Shown here: piece after piece, positions 27,054-35,434 of the stretch | How the letters are laid out: every line of letters begins with the position of its first letter | Position numbering within the stretch: position 1 is the stretch's first letter | Assembly: GCF_000429765.1 (NCBI RefSeq) | Contig: NZ_AUCM01000021.1 | Location: 1 to 35,480, forward strand | Direction: 5' to 3' | Length of the DNA stretch: 35,480 nucleotides | Origin: Gemmobacter nectariphilus DSM 15620 | GTDB lineage: Bacteria; Pseudomonadota; Alphaproteobacteria; Rhodobacterales; Rhodobacteraceae | Program-made: the position numbers and the translations under genes | The notes under the pieces: generated by a model | Databases searched by the model: none | Seen by the model: the letters and a program-made list of their open reading frames with translations, nothing else | Told to the model about the DNA's origin: nothing

Positions 27054-28744
27054 TTGCGCTTCCGCTTCTCGGCCAGAATGTCGCCCAGAGCCTGCACGGC
27101 GCCCGACGTCTCGAGGCCTGCATAGAAATTGATCGTGGTGCGGGTCGAGGTATGGCCGAGCAGCCGGCGCGCGGCCTCGTAGGCGCCGGGGTTGGCCGTC
27201 AGCCAGATCATCGCCGTCAGGTGCCGGAACAGGTGCGGGTTGACGGCGAGGCCGATCTCCTTGCGGATCTGCTTCGACAGGCGCGTGGAAAAGTTCGTCG
27301 GTGCAATAGGGCCGGTGCCGTCGCGCCGGGGAAACAGCCAGGGGCACCCTTGCGGGCAAAGCAGCGGCACACGGGTGCCGAGATGCTTGTCCAGCATCTT
27401 GCGGACATCCGGCGGCAGTTCGAATTCGATCGGCTGGCCGTTCTTGACCTGGTCCTCGCCGATGGCGATGAACACCTGTCCCTTGCCGGGCCGTTGCAGG
27501 TCGCGCTCGACATGCAGCTGGCTCAGATTCTTGATCCGCAACGGGCAGACCAGAAGAATGGCGATGGCCAGCGCATCTTCGCGGGCCAGGGCCGCATTCT
27601 TCGGCGTCATCCTGGCCGACGCCCGGATCAGCTGCTCGGGCAGCAGGAGCAACCGGCGCAGGGTCGCAGGATCCTGCAGGGCGCGCAGCCGGTCGCGGTT
27701 CTTCCGGGTCAGGCCGCTCTGGCTCGGACGCGCCAGCCGCTTTGCATGCTTCGCGAGGGCTTTGATCGTCGATTCCGGGAGATCGAGGCGGCGGGCGGTG
27801 CTGCACAGCAGCACGGCCATATCGGCGATCACCGTGTTCTTCTCGCCGCCATTGCGCGCGACCATGGCACGCAGCCCCAGTTCGGCCCGCCGCGGATCGC
27901 ACAGCGCGCGAACAGAGTTGATCTCCATCGCGGGCACGCCCGCGTGGACCAGTTCCGACGCGAAGCGCTTCAGCATGGCGGTCTGCTGCTCGATCGTTGT
28001 CGGGCGCAGCGCACGCGTCGGGCCGTCCTCGGCGAAAATGTCGGGGGCCGAAAGGCGCTGCATCATCTGGCCAAGATCGCCAAGGAACCCTGCGGGCAGG
28101 TCCTCGTCGGGCAGCGTGATCACGATCTTGCGGCTGGGCATCGACAGGCGCGTCTGCGGCCAGCCGGGGATGCGGTCGACGGCGAGGTTCCAGCCCCAGA
28201 CCGCGTTCTTCCACACCCATTCGGGCTCCTTCCTGATCTCGCCCGCAGCGATGGATTCGTGGAACGCATCCGCGTGGTGCTGCGACACCTCCTCGGGGTC
28301 GACATCCTGATCGCTCAGGAAATGCACGAAGCGACCAAGGCCGACGGTCAGCGACTTGTCTTTCGACGCGAGGGCCGCCTGCCACAGGTCCCGCCAGGGC
28401 GCGCTCAGGTCATCGCGTTGACGGTTGTGACGCGGGATGATGCCGACATGGGCCAGAGCGGACTTCGCGTCGCTGACCGCGTTCTGCCAAGACTTGTCGG
28501 TGACCCCGAGAGCGGCCGGCATCACCTCGGCAAGCCGCGGTTGCAGCCATTTGACCACCGCCGGGATATCGCCCGGATCCCGTCCCAGGGCCGAGGCGAC
28601 ACGGCGCAGTCCGGACGCCATGTCCCGGCGGCGACCGTCCGAAAGGTCCGCGCTGGACTGGACTTCGTTGATCACGCTCGCAAGCGTCGGCGTGCCTTCC
28701 GCCATCAGCGCCAGTTCAAGTTGATCGGGGTTCGTGTGCTTCAT
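27050..28744 (-). CDS. tyrosine recombinase A of recombinase trio
   Basis: 564 aa, long for a tyrosine recombinase, with an extended N-terminal DNA-binding part of about 330 residues. The catalytic domain has Arg in CPLRIKNLSQLHVE, His-x-x-Arg in NPHLFRHLTAMIWL, His in RLLGHTSTRTTINFYAG and the nucleophile Tyr in NFYAG. All key residues are present. It is the first gene of the leftward trio; ATG 28744. The AT-rich stretch CATAATATATGG at 28821 on the plus strand could hold its -10 region. Its role is presumably integration or excision of the element that ends at the tRNA scar. Confidence 0.9.
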   Translation of the reverse strand: MKHTNPDQLELALMAEGTPTLASVINEVQSSADLSDGRRRDMASGLRRVASALGRDPGDIPAVVKWLQPRLAEVMPAALGVTDKSWQNAVSDAKSALAHVGIIPRHNRQRDDLSAPWRDLWQAALASKDKSLTVGLGRFVHFLSDQDVDPEEVSQHHADAFHESIAAGEIRKEPEWVWKNAVWGWNLAVDRIPGWPQTRLSMPSRKIVITLPDEDLPAGFLGDLGQMMQRLSAPDIFAEDGPTRALRPTTIEQQTAMLKRFASELVHAGVPAMEINSVRALCDPRRAELGLRAMVARNGGEKNTVIADMAVLLCSTARRLDLPESTIKALAKHAKRLARPSQSGLTRKNRDRLRALQDPATLRRLLLLPEQLIRASARMTPKNAALAREDALAIAILLVCPLRIKNLSQLHVERDLQRPGKGQVFIAIGEDQVKNGQPIEFELPPDVRKMLDKHLGTRVPLLCPQGCPWLFPRRDGTGPIAPTNFSTRLSKQIRKEIGLAVNPHLFRHLTAMIWLTANPGAYEAARRLLGHTSTRTTINFYAGLETSGAVQALGDILAEKRKRK

Positions 28745-28905
28745 GGTCGTGGTCCTTCTGGTCAGAGGTGTCCTCGTGTGGACAGGGGGTGACAGGGGGG
28801 CCGAATCGGGAGGACTGCGTCATAATATATGGGCCGTTTATTGTGCCTGGGTCTTCCCGATGGCGTCTTAAGGCATTGACTTTACTGGACATTGATGGAC
28901 TGGAG
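28745..28905. other. leader between recombinase trio and IS5
   Basis: Non-coding. It contains TGTCC-N6-GGACA (28769-28784), tandem GACAGGG repeats (28781-28798) and an AT-rich CATAATATATGG (28821-28832) that may be part of the leftward promoter. No gene seen. Confidence 0.4.
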
Positions 28906-29960
28906 GGGCGTTGTTGCAGAACTCTCGCCGTGAAGGATTCACATCACGAATCCATGCGGTTAGAGGGGCGACATGAGCAAGCCCAAGCCCGCCCGCTACC
29001 GCACGACGAACTGGTCCGCCTACAACGATGCGCTTCGGAAGCGCGGGTCGTTGCTGATCTGGCTGGACAAGGAGATGAGCTGGCTCGCGCCGCGTGACGG
29101 CGGCCCTGGTCGGCCTGCCGTGTTCTCAGATGCGGCGATCCAGTTCTGCCTGTCGATCAAGGTGCTTTTCAAGCTGCCGCTCAGGCAGACTGCCGGGATG
29201 GTCGCAAGCCTCCTGCGGCTGGCAGGGCTGGACTGGCCCGTTCCGGACTACTCGACGCTGTGCCGCAGACAGAAGACCCTGCAGGTGCAGATCCCGTATC
29301 GCCGTGCAGGGGGGCCTCTGAACCTGCTGGTGGACAGCACCGGCATCAAGTTCCTGGGCGACGGCGAGTGGCAGGCCCGCAAGCATGGGGTTCAGGGGCG
29401 ACGCCAATGGCGCAAGGTCCATCTGGCCATGGACACCGCCACCTCCGACATCCGCGCCGTCGAGTTCACTCCCAGCCGCGACGGCGACAGCCCCGTCCTG
29501 CCGGACCTGCTGGCACAGATCCCTGACGAAGAAGACATCGGCACCGTGACCGCCGACGGCGCCTACGACACCCGCCGCTGCCACAGTGCCATCATCGCGC
29601 GCGGCGGCACGGCCATCATCCCGATCCGCAAGAATGGCCGACCATGGAAGGAGGATTGCCCAGCAGCTCGAGCGCGCAACGAAACCCTGCGCGCCACGCG
29701 TCACTACGGCCGCGCTTTCTGGAAACGGTGGACGGGATACCACGCCCGCAGCCGCGCCGAGGCCAGGATGCGATGTCTCAAGTCCTTCGGCGAGCGCATC
29801 GCCGCGAGAGACCCCGACCGCCAAACCGCCGAAATCCACATCCGCGTAGCCCTCATGAACCGCTTCAACGCCCTCGGCACAGCCGAGATCGTCCGCGTCG
29901 CCTGAACCTAAACGGCAAAGGGGGAGTCACGCCTCAAGACGCCTTTCTGCAACAACGCCC
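28906..29960 (+). mobile_element. IS5-family insertion sequence, complete
   Basis: Bounded by perfect 16-bp inverted repeats GGGCGTTGTTGCAGAA (28906-28921) and TTCTGCAACAACGCCC (29945-29960), 1055 bp long with one transposase gene. No target duplication is visible: left flank ends TGGACTGGAG and right flank begins TTCAAATCCC. That suggests that one side was later deleted or recombined. The right end lies directly against the end of a foreign reading frame. Confidence 0.93.
28973..29905 (+). CDS. IS5-family transposase
   Basis: 310 aa from ATG 28973 (AGAGGGG upstream). N-terminal DUF4372-like DNA-binding part (RTTNWSAYNDALRKRGSLLIW) then the DDE transposase domain: first Asp in NLLVDSTGIKFLGDGEW, second Asp in VTADGAYDTRRC, and Glu in the YHARSRAEARMRCLKSFGER region. 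It cuts and pastes the element by the DDE mechanism. The frame is intact, so it may be active. The group within IS5 (IS903/IS1031-like) was not determined. Confidence 0.93.
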   Translation: MSKPKPARYRTTNWSAYNDALRKRGSLLIWLDKEMSWLAPRDGGPGRPAVFSDAAIQFCLSIKVLFKLPLRQTAGMVASLLRLAGLDWPVPDYSTLCRRQKTLQVQIPYRRAGGPLNLLVDSTGIKFLGDGEWQARKHGVQGRRQWRKVHLAMDTATSDIRAVEFTPSRDGDSPVLPDLLAQIPDEEDIGTVTADGAYDTRRCHSAIIARGGTAIIPIRKNGRPWKEDCPAARARNETLRATRHYGRAFWKRWTGYHARSRAEARMRCLKSFGERIAARDPDRQTAEIHIRVALMNRFNALGTAEIVRVA

Positions 29961-29961
29961 T

Positions 29962-30024
29962 TCAAATCCCAAAGCAGATGCCTATAATGCGGCGGCAGTA
30001 CAAGCTTTCGGTGTTGTAAAATGA
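29962..30024 (+). pseudogene. stub of polymorphic-toxin gene C-terminus
   Basis: Directly after the IS5 end an open frame gives SNPKADAYNAAAVQAFGVVK and stops at TGA 30022-30024, which overlaps the start of the immunity gene as ATGA. This is the organisation of a toxin gene directly coupled to its immunity gene. Only about 20 codons remain; the rest was removed or displaced by the IS. The peptide is too short for a family assignment and the toxin identity is inferred from the neighbouring Imm26-like gene. Confidence 0.55.
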
Positions 30025-30509
30025 AAATGAAGAAAAAGAAGGCGAAGCCTGGCGATTTCCTAAGCATTCCACTTCCGAATGGAAGGTATGGATTTGGGAA
30101 ATTCCTTGGATCGGAGGTTTCATTCCTCGATCTCGTATCAGATATAGAGTTTTTATCAGTTGCGGATTTGTCTGGAGTGGGGGAGCTCTTTCGAGCTTGG
30201 GTGGATAAATCTGCGCTCTCATCTAGAAGTAAATGGATTGTTATAGGGCGAGAGGAACTTAAGGATTCAGAGAAAATACCAAACAAATATTTCATGAAAG
30301 ACTCAATATCTGGAGATCTCAGGATATATTCTGAGGATACCCATGATGCGATGTCGTGGAGCGAGATACCTGCAACATATGAAGAATGTTTGGGACTCGA
30401 AGCAGCTGCTGTGTGGAGCGCAGAGCAGATCGAATCAAGATTGATGGACTATTTCGAGGGAAGGGAAAATAAGTACGTGCAATCTTTGGCGTTGAGGAAG
30501 CCGGGATGA
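30021..30509 (+). CDS. Imm26-like immunity protein
   Basis: 162 aa from ATG 30021. The N-terminal block KPGDFLSIPLPNGRYGFGKFLG fits the Imm26 family of immunity proteins, which neutralise polymorphic toxins; the rest contains strands (SKWIVIGREELKDS) and a helix near the end. The gene is much richer in A/T than its neighbours (AAG, AAA, TTT and ATA codons), a sign of recent transfer from a different host. It now lacks a full toxin and so is an orphan. An AT-rich tail of about 100 bp follows to the truncated gspE. Confidence 0.75.
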   Translation: MKMKKKKAKPGDFLSIPLPNGRYGFGKFLGSEVSFLDLVSDIEFLSVADLSGVGELFRAWVDKSALSSRSKWIVIGREELKDSEKIPNKYFMKDSISGDLRIYSEDTHDAMSWSEIPATYEECLGLEAAAVWSAEQIESRLMDYFEGRENKYVQSLALRKPG

Positions 30510-30556
30510 GTCTTTTTTATTGAGATGTATAATTATTTATCTTTTGAGATATTTTG

Positions 30557-32011
30557 CTATATTGTTACATGTGGCCGTATCTCTCCATTGTATGTTTCTG
30601 AAAATATTTGTCTATGTGAGGTTCCGGTTTCTTTGCAGTAATGACAGCCGTTGCCTTTGCAGGCTGCGCAAGTAATAAGCCGCAATTCCTGCCCCAGCAC
30701 CCCGCGGAGAACGTCATCCACCAGGAACTTCGGCACCCCAAGGTCCACCAGCCGGTTCACCGCCCCGGCGGCGGAATTGGTATGCAGAGTAGACAGCACC
30801 AGCCGTCCGACCTGCGCCGCGCGCACCGCGATCTCGGCGGTTTCCGGGTCGCGGATTTCCCCGATCATGATGACATTCGGGTCGTGCCGCAGCACCCCGC
30901 GCAGGATGCGGGCGAAACTCAGCCCGATCTCGTCCTGCACCTGAATCTGTTGCAGCCCGGGCAGGTTGTATTCCACCGGATCTTCGACGGTGATGATCTT
31001 GCGCCCCGGGGTGTTGAGATGGTCGAGCGCGGTGTAAAGCGTGGTGGTCTTGCCCGATCCGGTCGGCCCGGTGACCAGGAACAGCCCGCTCGGCTGGTCG
31101 AGGATCCCCTTGATCCACTCGGTGATTTCCGGCGGAAAGCCCAGCCGGTCCCAGCCGAGCCGCAGCGCCTTGGGGTCCAGCACCCGCGCGACCACGCTTT
31201 CCCCAAGCTGGGTCGGCAGGGATGAAAACCGGAAATCCACCCGCCGCCCGGCGACGACCGTTTGCAACCGCCCGTCCTGCGGCAGCCGGCGCTCGGCCAC
31301 GTTCAGCCCGGCCATAACCTTGAGGCGGGCGACGACCGATTGCGGATTGAGGGCCAGGTTGCCGAGCTGCTGCACTAGGACACCGTTCAGCCGGAACCGA
31401 ACCCGGAACGCCTCCTCGGTGGTTTCGACATGGATGTCCGAGGCCCCGGCCAGCACGGCATCGTTGAGCAGTTCCTGGACGAAGCGGATCACCGGCCCGT
31501 CGATATCGGCCTTGCGCAACGCCTCGGCATCGCGCTCGGCGGTGAGCGCCCGCTCCTGTGGCCCGGTTTCCTTCGCATTGCCGCTGGCCAGAAGCTCGCG
31601 CACCTGCTGGGTGGTCGCCGCGACCACATGCACGGGGCGTTCCAGATGAAAGGCGAGTTCCGCCAGCAGTGCGGTATTCAGCGGATCGGCAACGGCGACG
31701 AGCGCGGCGTCCGGCGGGGAAACCAGCGGCGCGGCAAGCTGGGCGGAAAGGTAGGGGTGCCCGAGACGGCGGGCCATATCGTTGTCCAGAGCGGCGGATC
31801 GCGGATCGAGCGGGTCGATGCCGTTCAATGCGGCGATCTCGGCAATCAGATGCGGCTCTTCCACCAGACCGAGGCGCAGCAGGATCCGGTCGGCCCGCAC
31901 ACCTTCCTTTTGCGCAAGTTGACGTGCCCGCCCGGCGCTGGCCTGATCGCAGAGCCCGGCGGCAACCAGCCGCTCCAGCAGAATGTCTTGACTCGATGGC
32001 TGCGACGTCAT
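30557..32011 (-). CDS. gspE: type II secretion ATPase GspE, C-terminally truncated
   Basis: 484 aa from ATG 32011. N-terminal MshEN/T2SSE_N domain (LLRLGLVEEPHLIAEIAALN, to residue 150), then the secretion ATPase: SDIHVETTEEAFRVRFRLNG, Walker A VTGPTGSGKTTT (313-324), Asp box VEDPVEYN, Walker B VIMIGEIRDPET, His box LSTLHTNSAAGAV and a zinc motif CAACKGNGCHYC. In the family the chain continues as TGYRGR and about 70-90 residues more; here TG is followed by unrelated TSHRQIFSETYNGEIRPHVTI from AT-rich DNA. The break is near 30625. The frame has no internal stop, but the protein is probably not functional. Confidence 0.9.
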   Translation of the reverse strand: MTSQPSSQDILLERLVAAGLCDQASAGRARQLAQKEGVRADRILLRLGLVEEPHLIAEIAALNGIDPLDPRSAALDNDMARRLGHPYLSAQLAAPLVSPPDAALVAVADPLNTALLAELAFHLERPVHVVAATTQQVRELLASGNAKETGPQERALTAERDAEALRKADIDGPVIRFVQELLNDAVLAGASDIHVETTEEAFRVRFRLNGVLVQQLGNLALNPQSVVARLKVMAGLNVAERRLPQDGRLQTVVAGRRVDFRFSSLPTQLGESVVARVLDPKALRLGWDRLGFPPEITEWIKGILDQPSGLFLVTGPTGSGKTTTLYTALDHLNTPGRKIITVEDPVEYNLPGLQQIQVQDEIGLSFARILRGVLRHDPNVIMIGEIRDPETAEIAVRAAQVGRLVLSTLHTNSAAGAVNRLVDLGVPKFLVDDVLRGVLGQELRLITCAACKGNGCHYCKETGTSHRQIFSETYNGEIRPHVTI

Positions 32012-32110
32012 CGCCCGGTGGCCTGTCCCGCAATGAACTGGACTTTGATCAGGGGCGACAATAAGCACAAAAGGTAATCTGTTCCATGGTGATCGCGCAT
32101 AGGAGGCCCG
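32012..32110. promoter_or_regulatory. divergent promoter region gspE / gspLMND
   Basis: A 99-bp gap between divergent genes must hold both promoters. A possible -10 TAATCT lies at 32075-32080 on the plus strand but no matching -35 is clear. AGGAGG (32101-32106) is the ribosome site of gspL. Confidence 0.35.
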
Positions 32111-33097
32111 ATGAGCGACGCGCGGAAGATGCGGAACACGTTTTTCAGCCAGGCTGCGATGGACGCCCTGTCCTCGCTTCTGGTGCTGTTCCGGCCGGGG
32201 TTCCCGAATATCGGCCAGCGCAGGATCGAAGTCGATTTGCTGCCGATCACGGGCGAGGCTCTGGCCGGCCAGAAGCGGAGGAGGCGGGGCGTGGTTGCGG
32301 TGCTCTCGCGCGGGCTTTGCCTCAAGCGCGAGATTCAGCTTCCAAAGGCGGCGCGTTCGAAGGCATCTACCGCGATAGCCTTGCAGATGAAGGCCAGCCT
32401 GCCAATGAACGGCCAGGGATTGACCTGGCGCTATCGCCTGGCCGGGCGCGAAGGCGGGCAGGACCGATATAGCGTCTACATCGTGAAGGATGTTCAGGTC
32501 ACGGACCTTGTGTTGCAACTGAAGCAGGGCGGTATCGGGACCGCTTCGGTCGTCATCGAGGGGATCGAAGATGCCCCGGTCTGGGAGCACCGCAGCGTAG
32601 CGCCACAGACCATGCGCAACTGGGCGGCGGCGACCGCACTGGGGGGCGTGCTGATTTCCACCTTTACGGTAATCCAGCTGGAGCGGTCCCGATTGCAGAT
32701 CAAGGATGCGTTGGACGCCAGGCTGGCGAATATCGCGCGGCTTGAGGAACGCCTGACCAGGTCGCGTGCGCAATCGGATACGCGGCAGGAAAGGCTGCAG
32801 GCGGTGGGAAAGCAGCTCGACCAGTTCCGAGCCGGATCGCGACCGCTGACGCTCTTGGGATCGCTCGGGGCGGATCTTCCCGAAGGGGCTTGGCTTTCGG
32901 AGGTTTCCATCCATCAGAATACGCTGCGCATCTCGGGGTTCAGCCGTCATGATGTCACGGAGCTGGTTCAGCATCTGCAGGGTCTCGATTGGGCGGCGCA
33001 TGTGAAACTGGATGGTCCGGTCGGCTATGACAGTTTCACCCGGCAGAGCCGGTTCGACCTGACCATCGCGCTGAGCGACAGGGAGGCCATGCCATGA
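32111..33097 (+). CDS. gspL: type II secretion inner-membrane protein GspL-like
   Basis: 328 aa; AGGAGG just before ATG 32111 makes the start secure. A cytoplasmic part of about 175 aa (weakly actin-like in GspL proteins) is followed by one transmembrane segment (NWAAATALGGVLISTFTVIQL), a coiled coil (ALDARLANIARLEERLTRSRAQ) and a PilN/GspL-type periplasmic fold (LTLLGSLGADLPEGAWLSEVSIHQNTLRISGFS). GspL links the ATPase GspE to the pseudopilus base. It is followed by gspM with an ATGA overlap. Assigned by structure and gene order rather than by strong sequence motifs. Confidence 0.78.
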   Translation: MSDARKMRNTFFSQAAMDALSSLLVLFRPGFPNIGQRRIEVDLLPITGEALAGQKRRRRGVVAVLSRGLCLKREIQLPKAARSKASTAIALQMKASLPMNGQGLTWRYRLAGREGGQDRYSVYIVKDVQVTDLVLQLKQGGIGTASVVIEGIEDAPVWEHRSVAPQTMRNWAAATALGGVLISTFTVIQLERSRLQIKDALDARLANIARLEERLTRSRAQSDTRQERLQAVGKQLDQFRAGSRPLTLLGSLGADLPEGAWLSEVSIHQNTLRISGFSRHDVTELVQHLQGLDWAAHVKLDGPVGYDSFTRQSRFDLTIALSDREAMP

Positions 33098-33633
33098 GGC
33101 TGGCCTGGTATGTTGCGGGACTGATCGGGATTGTGGCGGGTGTTTCCGGGCTGGTGTGGGCGATCACGGCCAAGAGCCGCGCAGGTTTCCATGGCATTGT
33201 TCTGGAACTCGAGCAGGCACGTCGCCAGGAGGCCGCACTTCTGCAGCGGGTATCCGACGTTGCGGGAGTGGAGGACGCAGGCGGGCTGCCTGAGGACATC
33301 GGATGGGCTGGTGAGACCAGGGCTGTAGTCGAATTGGCAATGCAGCGGGCTGTCCTTGAAGCTGCCAGCGCGGCTCGATTGCAGGTGTTGAGTTTTGGCG
33401 GGGTGGCCGGTGGTCCCCCGGGAGCCTTCCTGCCGGTCAGCTACGAGGCGGAATTGGAGGGAGGGCATGACGAGGTGGCGAGATTTCTGCACGTGATCGA
33501 GCAGCATCGGCCAAGCTTCTCTGTTTCCTCGCTCTGGATGCGGCAATATCCGGCGGATCCGCAAGACGAGGTTGCACGGGTAAATTTGAGGCTCGTTCTA
33601 TGGGGGCTGGCTTCCGAGGTCCGCGAGCCATGA
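33094..33633 (+). CDS. gspM: type II secretion protein GspM-like
   Basis: 179 aa from ATG 33094 (ATGA overlap with gspL). One N-terminal membrane segment (WYVAGLIGIVAGVSGLVWAI), then a short coiled region (ELEQARRQEAALLQRV) and a small ferredoxin-like periplasmic domain (VSYEAELEGGHDEVARFLHVIEQH, RVNLRLVLWGLA), as in GspM/PilO. It pairs with GspL at the inner membrane. Its stop overlaps the next gene's start (ATGA). Confidence 0.72.
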   Translation: MRLAWYVAGLIGIVAGVSGLVWAITAKSRAGFHGIVLELEQARRQEAALLQRVSDVAGVEDAGGLPEDIGWAGETRAVVELAMQRAVLEAASAARLQVLSFGGVAGGPPGAFLPVSYEAELEGGHDEVARFLHVIEQHRPSFSVSSLWMRQYPADPQDEVARVNLRLVLWGLASEVREP

Positions 33634-34163
33634 TGAGGGTGTTGCCCCCGCCAGGCTTCCTGGTCGGTATACTTGCCGGACTAGGCACTGCTCTCTACCT
33701 GGCTGAAGCTCCGGTATTGTCAAAGGATGCTGTTGCGGATGTGCAGCCAGGCGTTGCGCGGCCTTTGACCCCGCTTGATGTGCCGCGACAGCCGTTAACG
33801 GAGTTGGAACAGGTGTTGGCCGATTTTGCCGAGCGCCCCCTGCTGGCGGAAAACCGGATATTACCCAGGTTGGCGCCCTCTTTGGAACCTGATGAGCCCG
33901 AGCCGACATATGCCCCTGAAATGCCCGAGCCAGAGTCGGAACCTGCCGCTGACCTCCTGCCGCTGGAGTTTGCGGGGTTCATGCGATTGAACGATATCTC
34001 CAGAGTCCTGGTGCGGAATCCGGAATCCGGTGATGAGCGATGGATGGTTGTTGGCGACAAGGTCGGCGACTGGACACTGGTAGAAATAACACAGGAACAG
34101 CTCTTCTTCTCCATGGAAGGGATACAAAGGGCTATTCTCCTCAGGCCTTACACGCTACCCTGA
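33630..34163 (+). CDS. type II secretion GspN/GspC-like protein
   Basis: 177 aa from ATG 33630 or 33633 (overlap with gspM). One membrane segment near the N-terminus (PPGFLVGILAGLGTALYLAEA), a long acidic, Pro-rich linker (PSLEPDEPEPTYAPEMPEPE), then a small beta domain (LEFAGFMRLNDISRVLVRN, WMVVGDKVGDWTLVEITQEQ) like the homology region of GspC or PilP. In the L-M-N-D gene order known from Xanthomonas xps this slot is XpsN, the protein that joins the inner-membrane platform to the secretin. Either name is possible. Confidence 0.65.
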   Translation: MMRVLPPPGFLVGILAGLGTALYLAEAPVLSKDAVADVQPGVARPLTPLDVPRQPLTELEQVLADFAERPLLAENRILPRLAPSLEPDEPEPTYAPEMPEPESEPAADLLPLEFAGFMRLNDISRVLVRNPESGDERWMVVGDKVGDWTLVEITQEQLFFSMEGIQRAILLRPYTLP

Positions 34164-34207
34164 TCTCAAACAAGAAGCAGTAAGATCACAGGCATTCAGG
34201 TGGCATC

Positions 34208-35434
34208 GTGGGCGTGGTATCCACACGGTTTTTCGGGCTGTGCGCAATTGTGCTCACCCTCTCAGCCTGCGTCAGTTCGACGTCAGGATCCAGTTCGGGC
34301 ATGTTCGGGCCCGACCGTTCCGGTGGCCGCGCGGCTGTGTCGCGCAGCGACACTCAGGGCCTTATGGCGGGCGTTTCTCGAGCGGCAATGCAGCGCGGAT
34401 CCGACGTGTTCCTGGATGTCGACGCCGGTGGGAACGGCGAAGGACGCGCGATTGTCGTCCCGCAGGATGGAAAAACCGTGCAACTCTCGCTCGTCAACGC
34501 TTCCATTGAAGCCGCTGCGCAGGCAGTGCTGGCGGATACGCTCGGTCTGAGCTTCGTCATTCATAATGCTGTTCAGGGTCGTGTCACGTTACAGACGACC
34601 GGCCCGGTGCCAACCAGCGCCTTGCTGGATCTCTTCGAGGCGTCTCTGGAAGCGAATGGGGCACAGCTGCGCAAGGAGAACAATATCATACGGATCGTGC
34701 CGGGAACTTCCGGCAACAAGACATTCCGTGTGGTTGGTGCCGGAGGCGGCAATGGCTCGAATATCGTTGTGGCGCCATTGCGGTTCGTCTCGGCAAGTGA
34801 GATGGTCAAGCTTCTTGATCCTCTGTCCGAGCAGGGATTGAAGATCGTTACCGAACCGCGCCGCAATCTGCTTCTGTTGTCCGGGTCTTCGTCTCTGGTC
34901 GAATCTGCCCTCGACGCGTTGAACTTGTTCGACGTGGATGTGCTGAAAGGCAAATCCGTCGCACTTGTCCAGCTGCGTTCTGCAGATCCCGAGGCGATCA
35001 TCTCGGATCTCACGCGCATATTCAGCGCGGAAGAAGGCGGAATGCTCGACGGTGTCGTCGAGTTCATTCCCAATCCCCGCCTCGGATCGGTGCTGGTGAT
35101 CTCCTCGCGGTCGGCCTATATCGACAAGGCTCAACGCTGGATCAGGGATCTGGATCGGGCGGCTGCCGGCGCTTCCGCCTATATGTCCACCTATCAGTTG
35201 CAGAACCGAAGCGCTTCCGAAGTTGCTCCTATTTTGAACGAACTTCTGAAGGGCAGCTCCTCCGGGGATATGGCCGGTGTCGACGGAGGGGGCGGCAGCG
35301 CAAGCGAAGGGCTGCGGGTGGCTGCCGACGACAGCCGGAATGCCCTGATCGTGATGGGCACCAGTTCCGATCATGAGCAGGTCGCGAGAGTGTCCGGTCT
35401 TCTGTGTATGGCTGATTGGGTCCATGCTTCCTGA
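34208..35434 (+). CDS. gspD: type II secretin GspD, truncated by an IS256 element
   Basis: 408 codons from GTG 34208 (AGGTGG upstream). It starts with a lipoprotein signal ending in the lipobox LTLSAC. The N0 domain (VQLSLVNASIEAAAQAVLADTLGLSFVIH), then N1 and N2/N3 repeats (SEMVKLLDPLSEQGLKIV, AYMSTYQLQNRSASEVAPIL) are intact. The chain goes DSRNALIVMGTSSDHEQVARV and then into unrelated SGLLCMADWVHAS; in the family the outer-membrane secretin domain of 250 residues or more should follow. The pore-forming part is therefore missing. The insertion point is between about 35380 and 35400. Confidence 0.9.
   Translation: MGVVSTRFFGLCAIVLTLSACVSSTSGSSSGMFGPDRSGGRAAVSRSDTQGLMAGVSRAAMQRGSDVFLDVDAGGNGEGRAIVVPQDGKTVQLSLVNASIEAAAQAVLADTLGLSFVIHNAVQGRVTLQTTGPVPTSALLDLFEASLEANGAQLRKENNIIRIVPGTSGNKTFRVVGAGGGNGSNIVVAPLRFVSASEMVKLLDPLSEQGLKIVTEPRRNLLLLSGSSSLVESALDALNLFDVDVLKGKSVALVQLRSADPEAIISDLTRIFSAEEGGMLDGVVEFIPNPRLGSVLVISSRSAYIDKAQRWIRDLDRAAAGASAYMSTYQLQNRSASEVAPILNELLKGSSSGDMAGVDGGGGSASEGLRVAADDSRNALIVMGTSSDHEQVARVSGLLCMADWVHAS

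Noticed and set aside
27054-28385. Long upstream extension of tyrosine recombinase B
   Set aside because: It overlaps recombinase A in another frame, is Arg/Pro-rich, and the ATGA overlap at 27053 gives a natural start.
28896-29970. Target-site duplication of the IS5 element
   Set aside because: Flanking bases were compared for 2-10 bp repeats on both sides and none matched.
29964-29972. TTCAAATCC after IS5 as a second copy of the tRNA-fMet T-loop
   Set aside because: Only nine bases match and the flanks do not continue the tRNA; probably chance.
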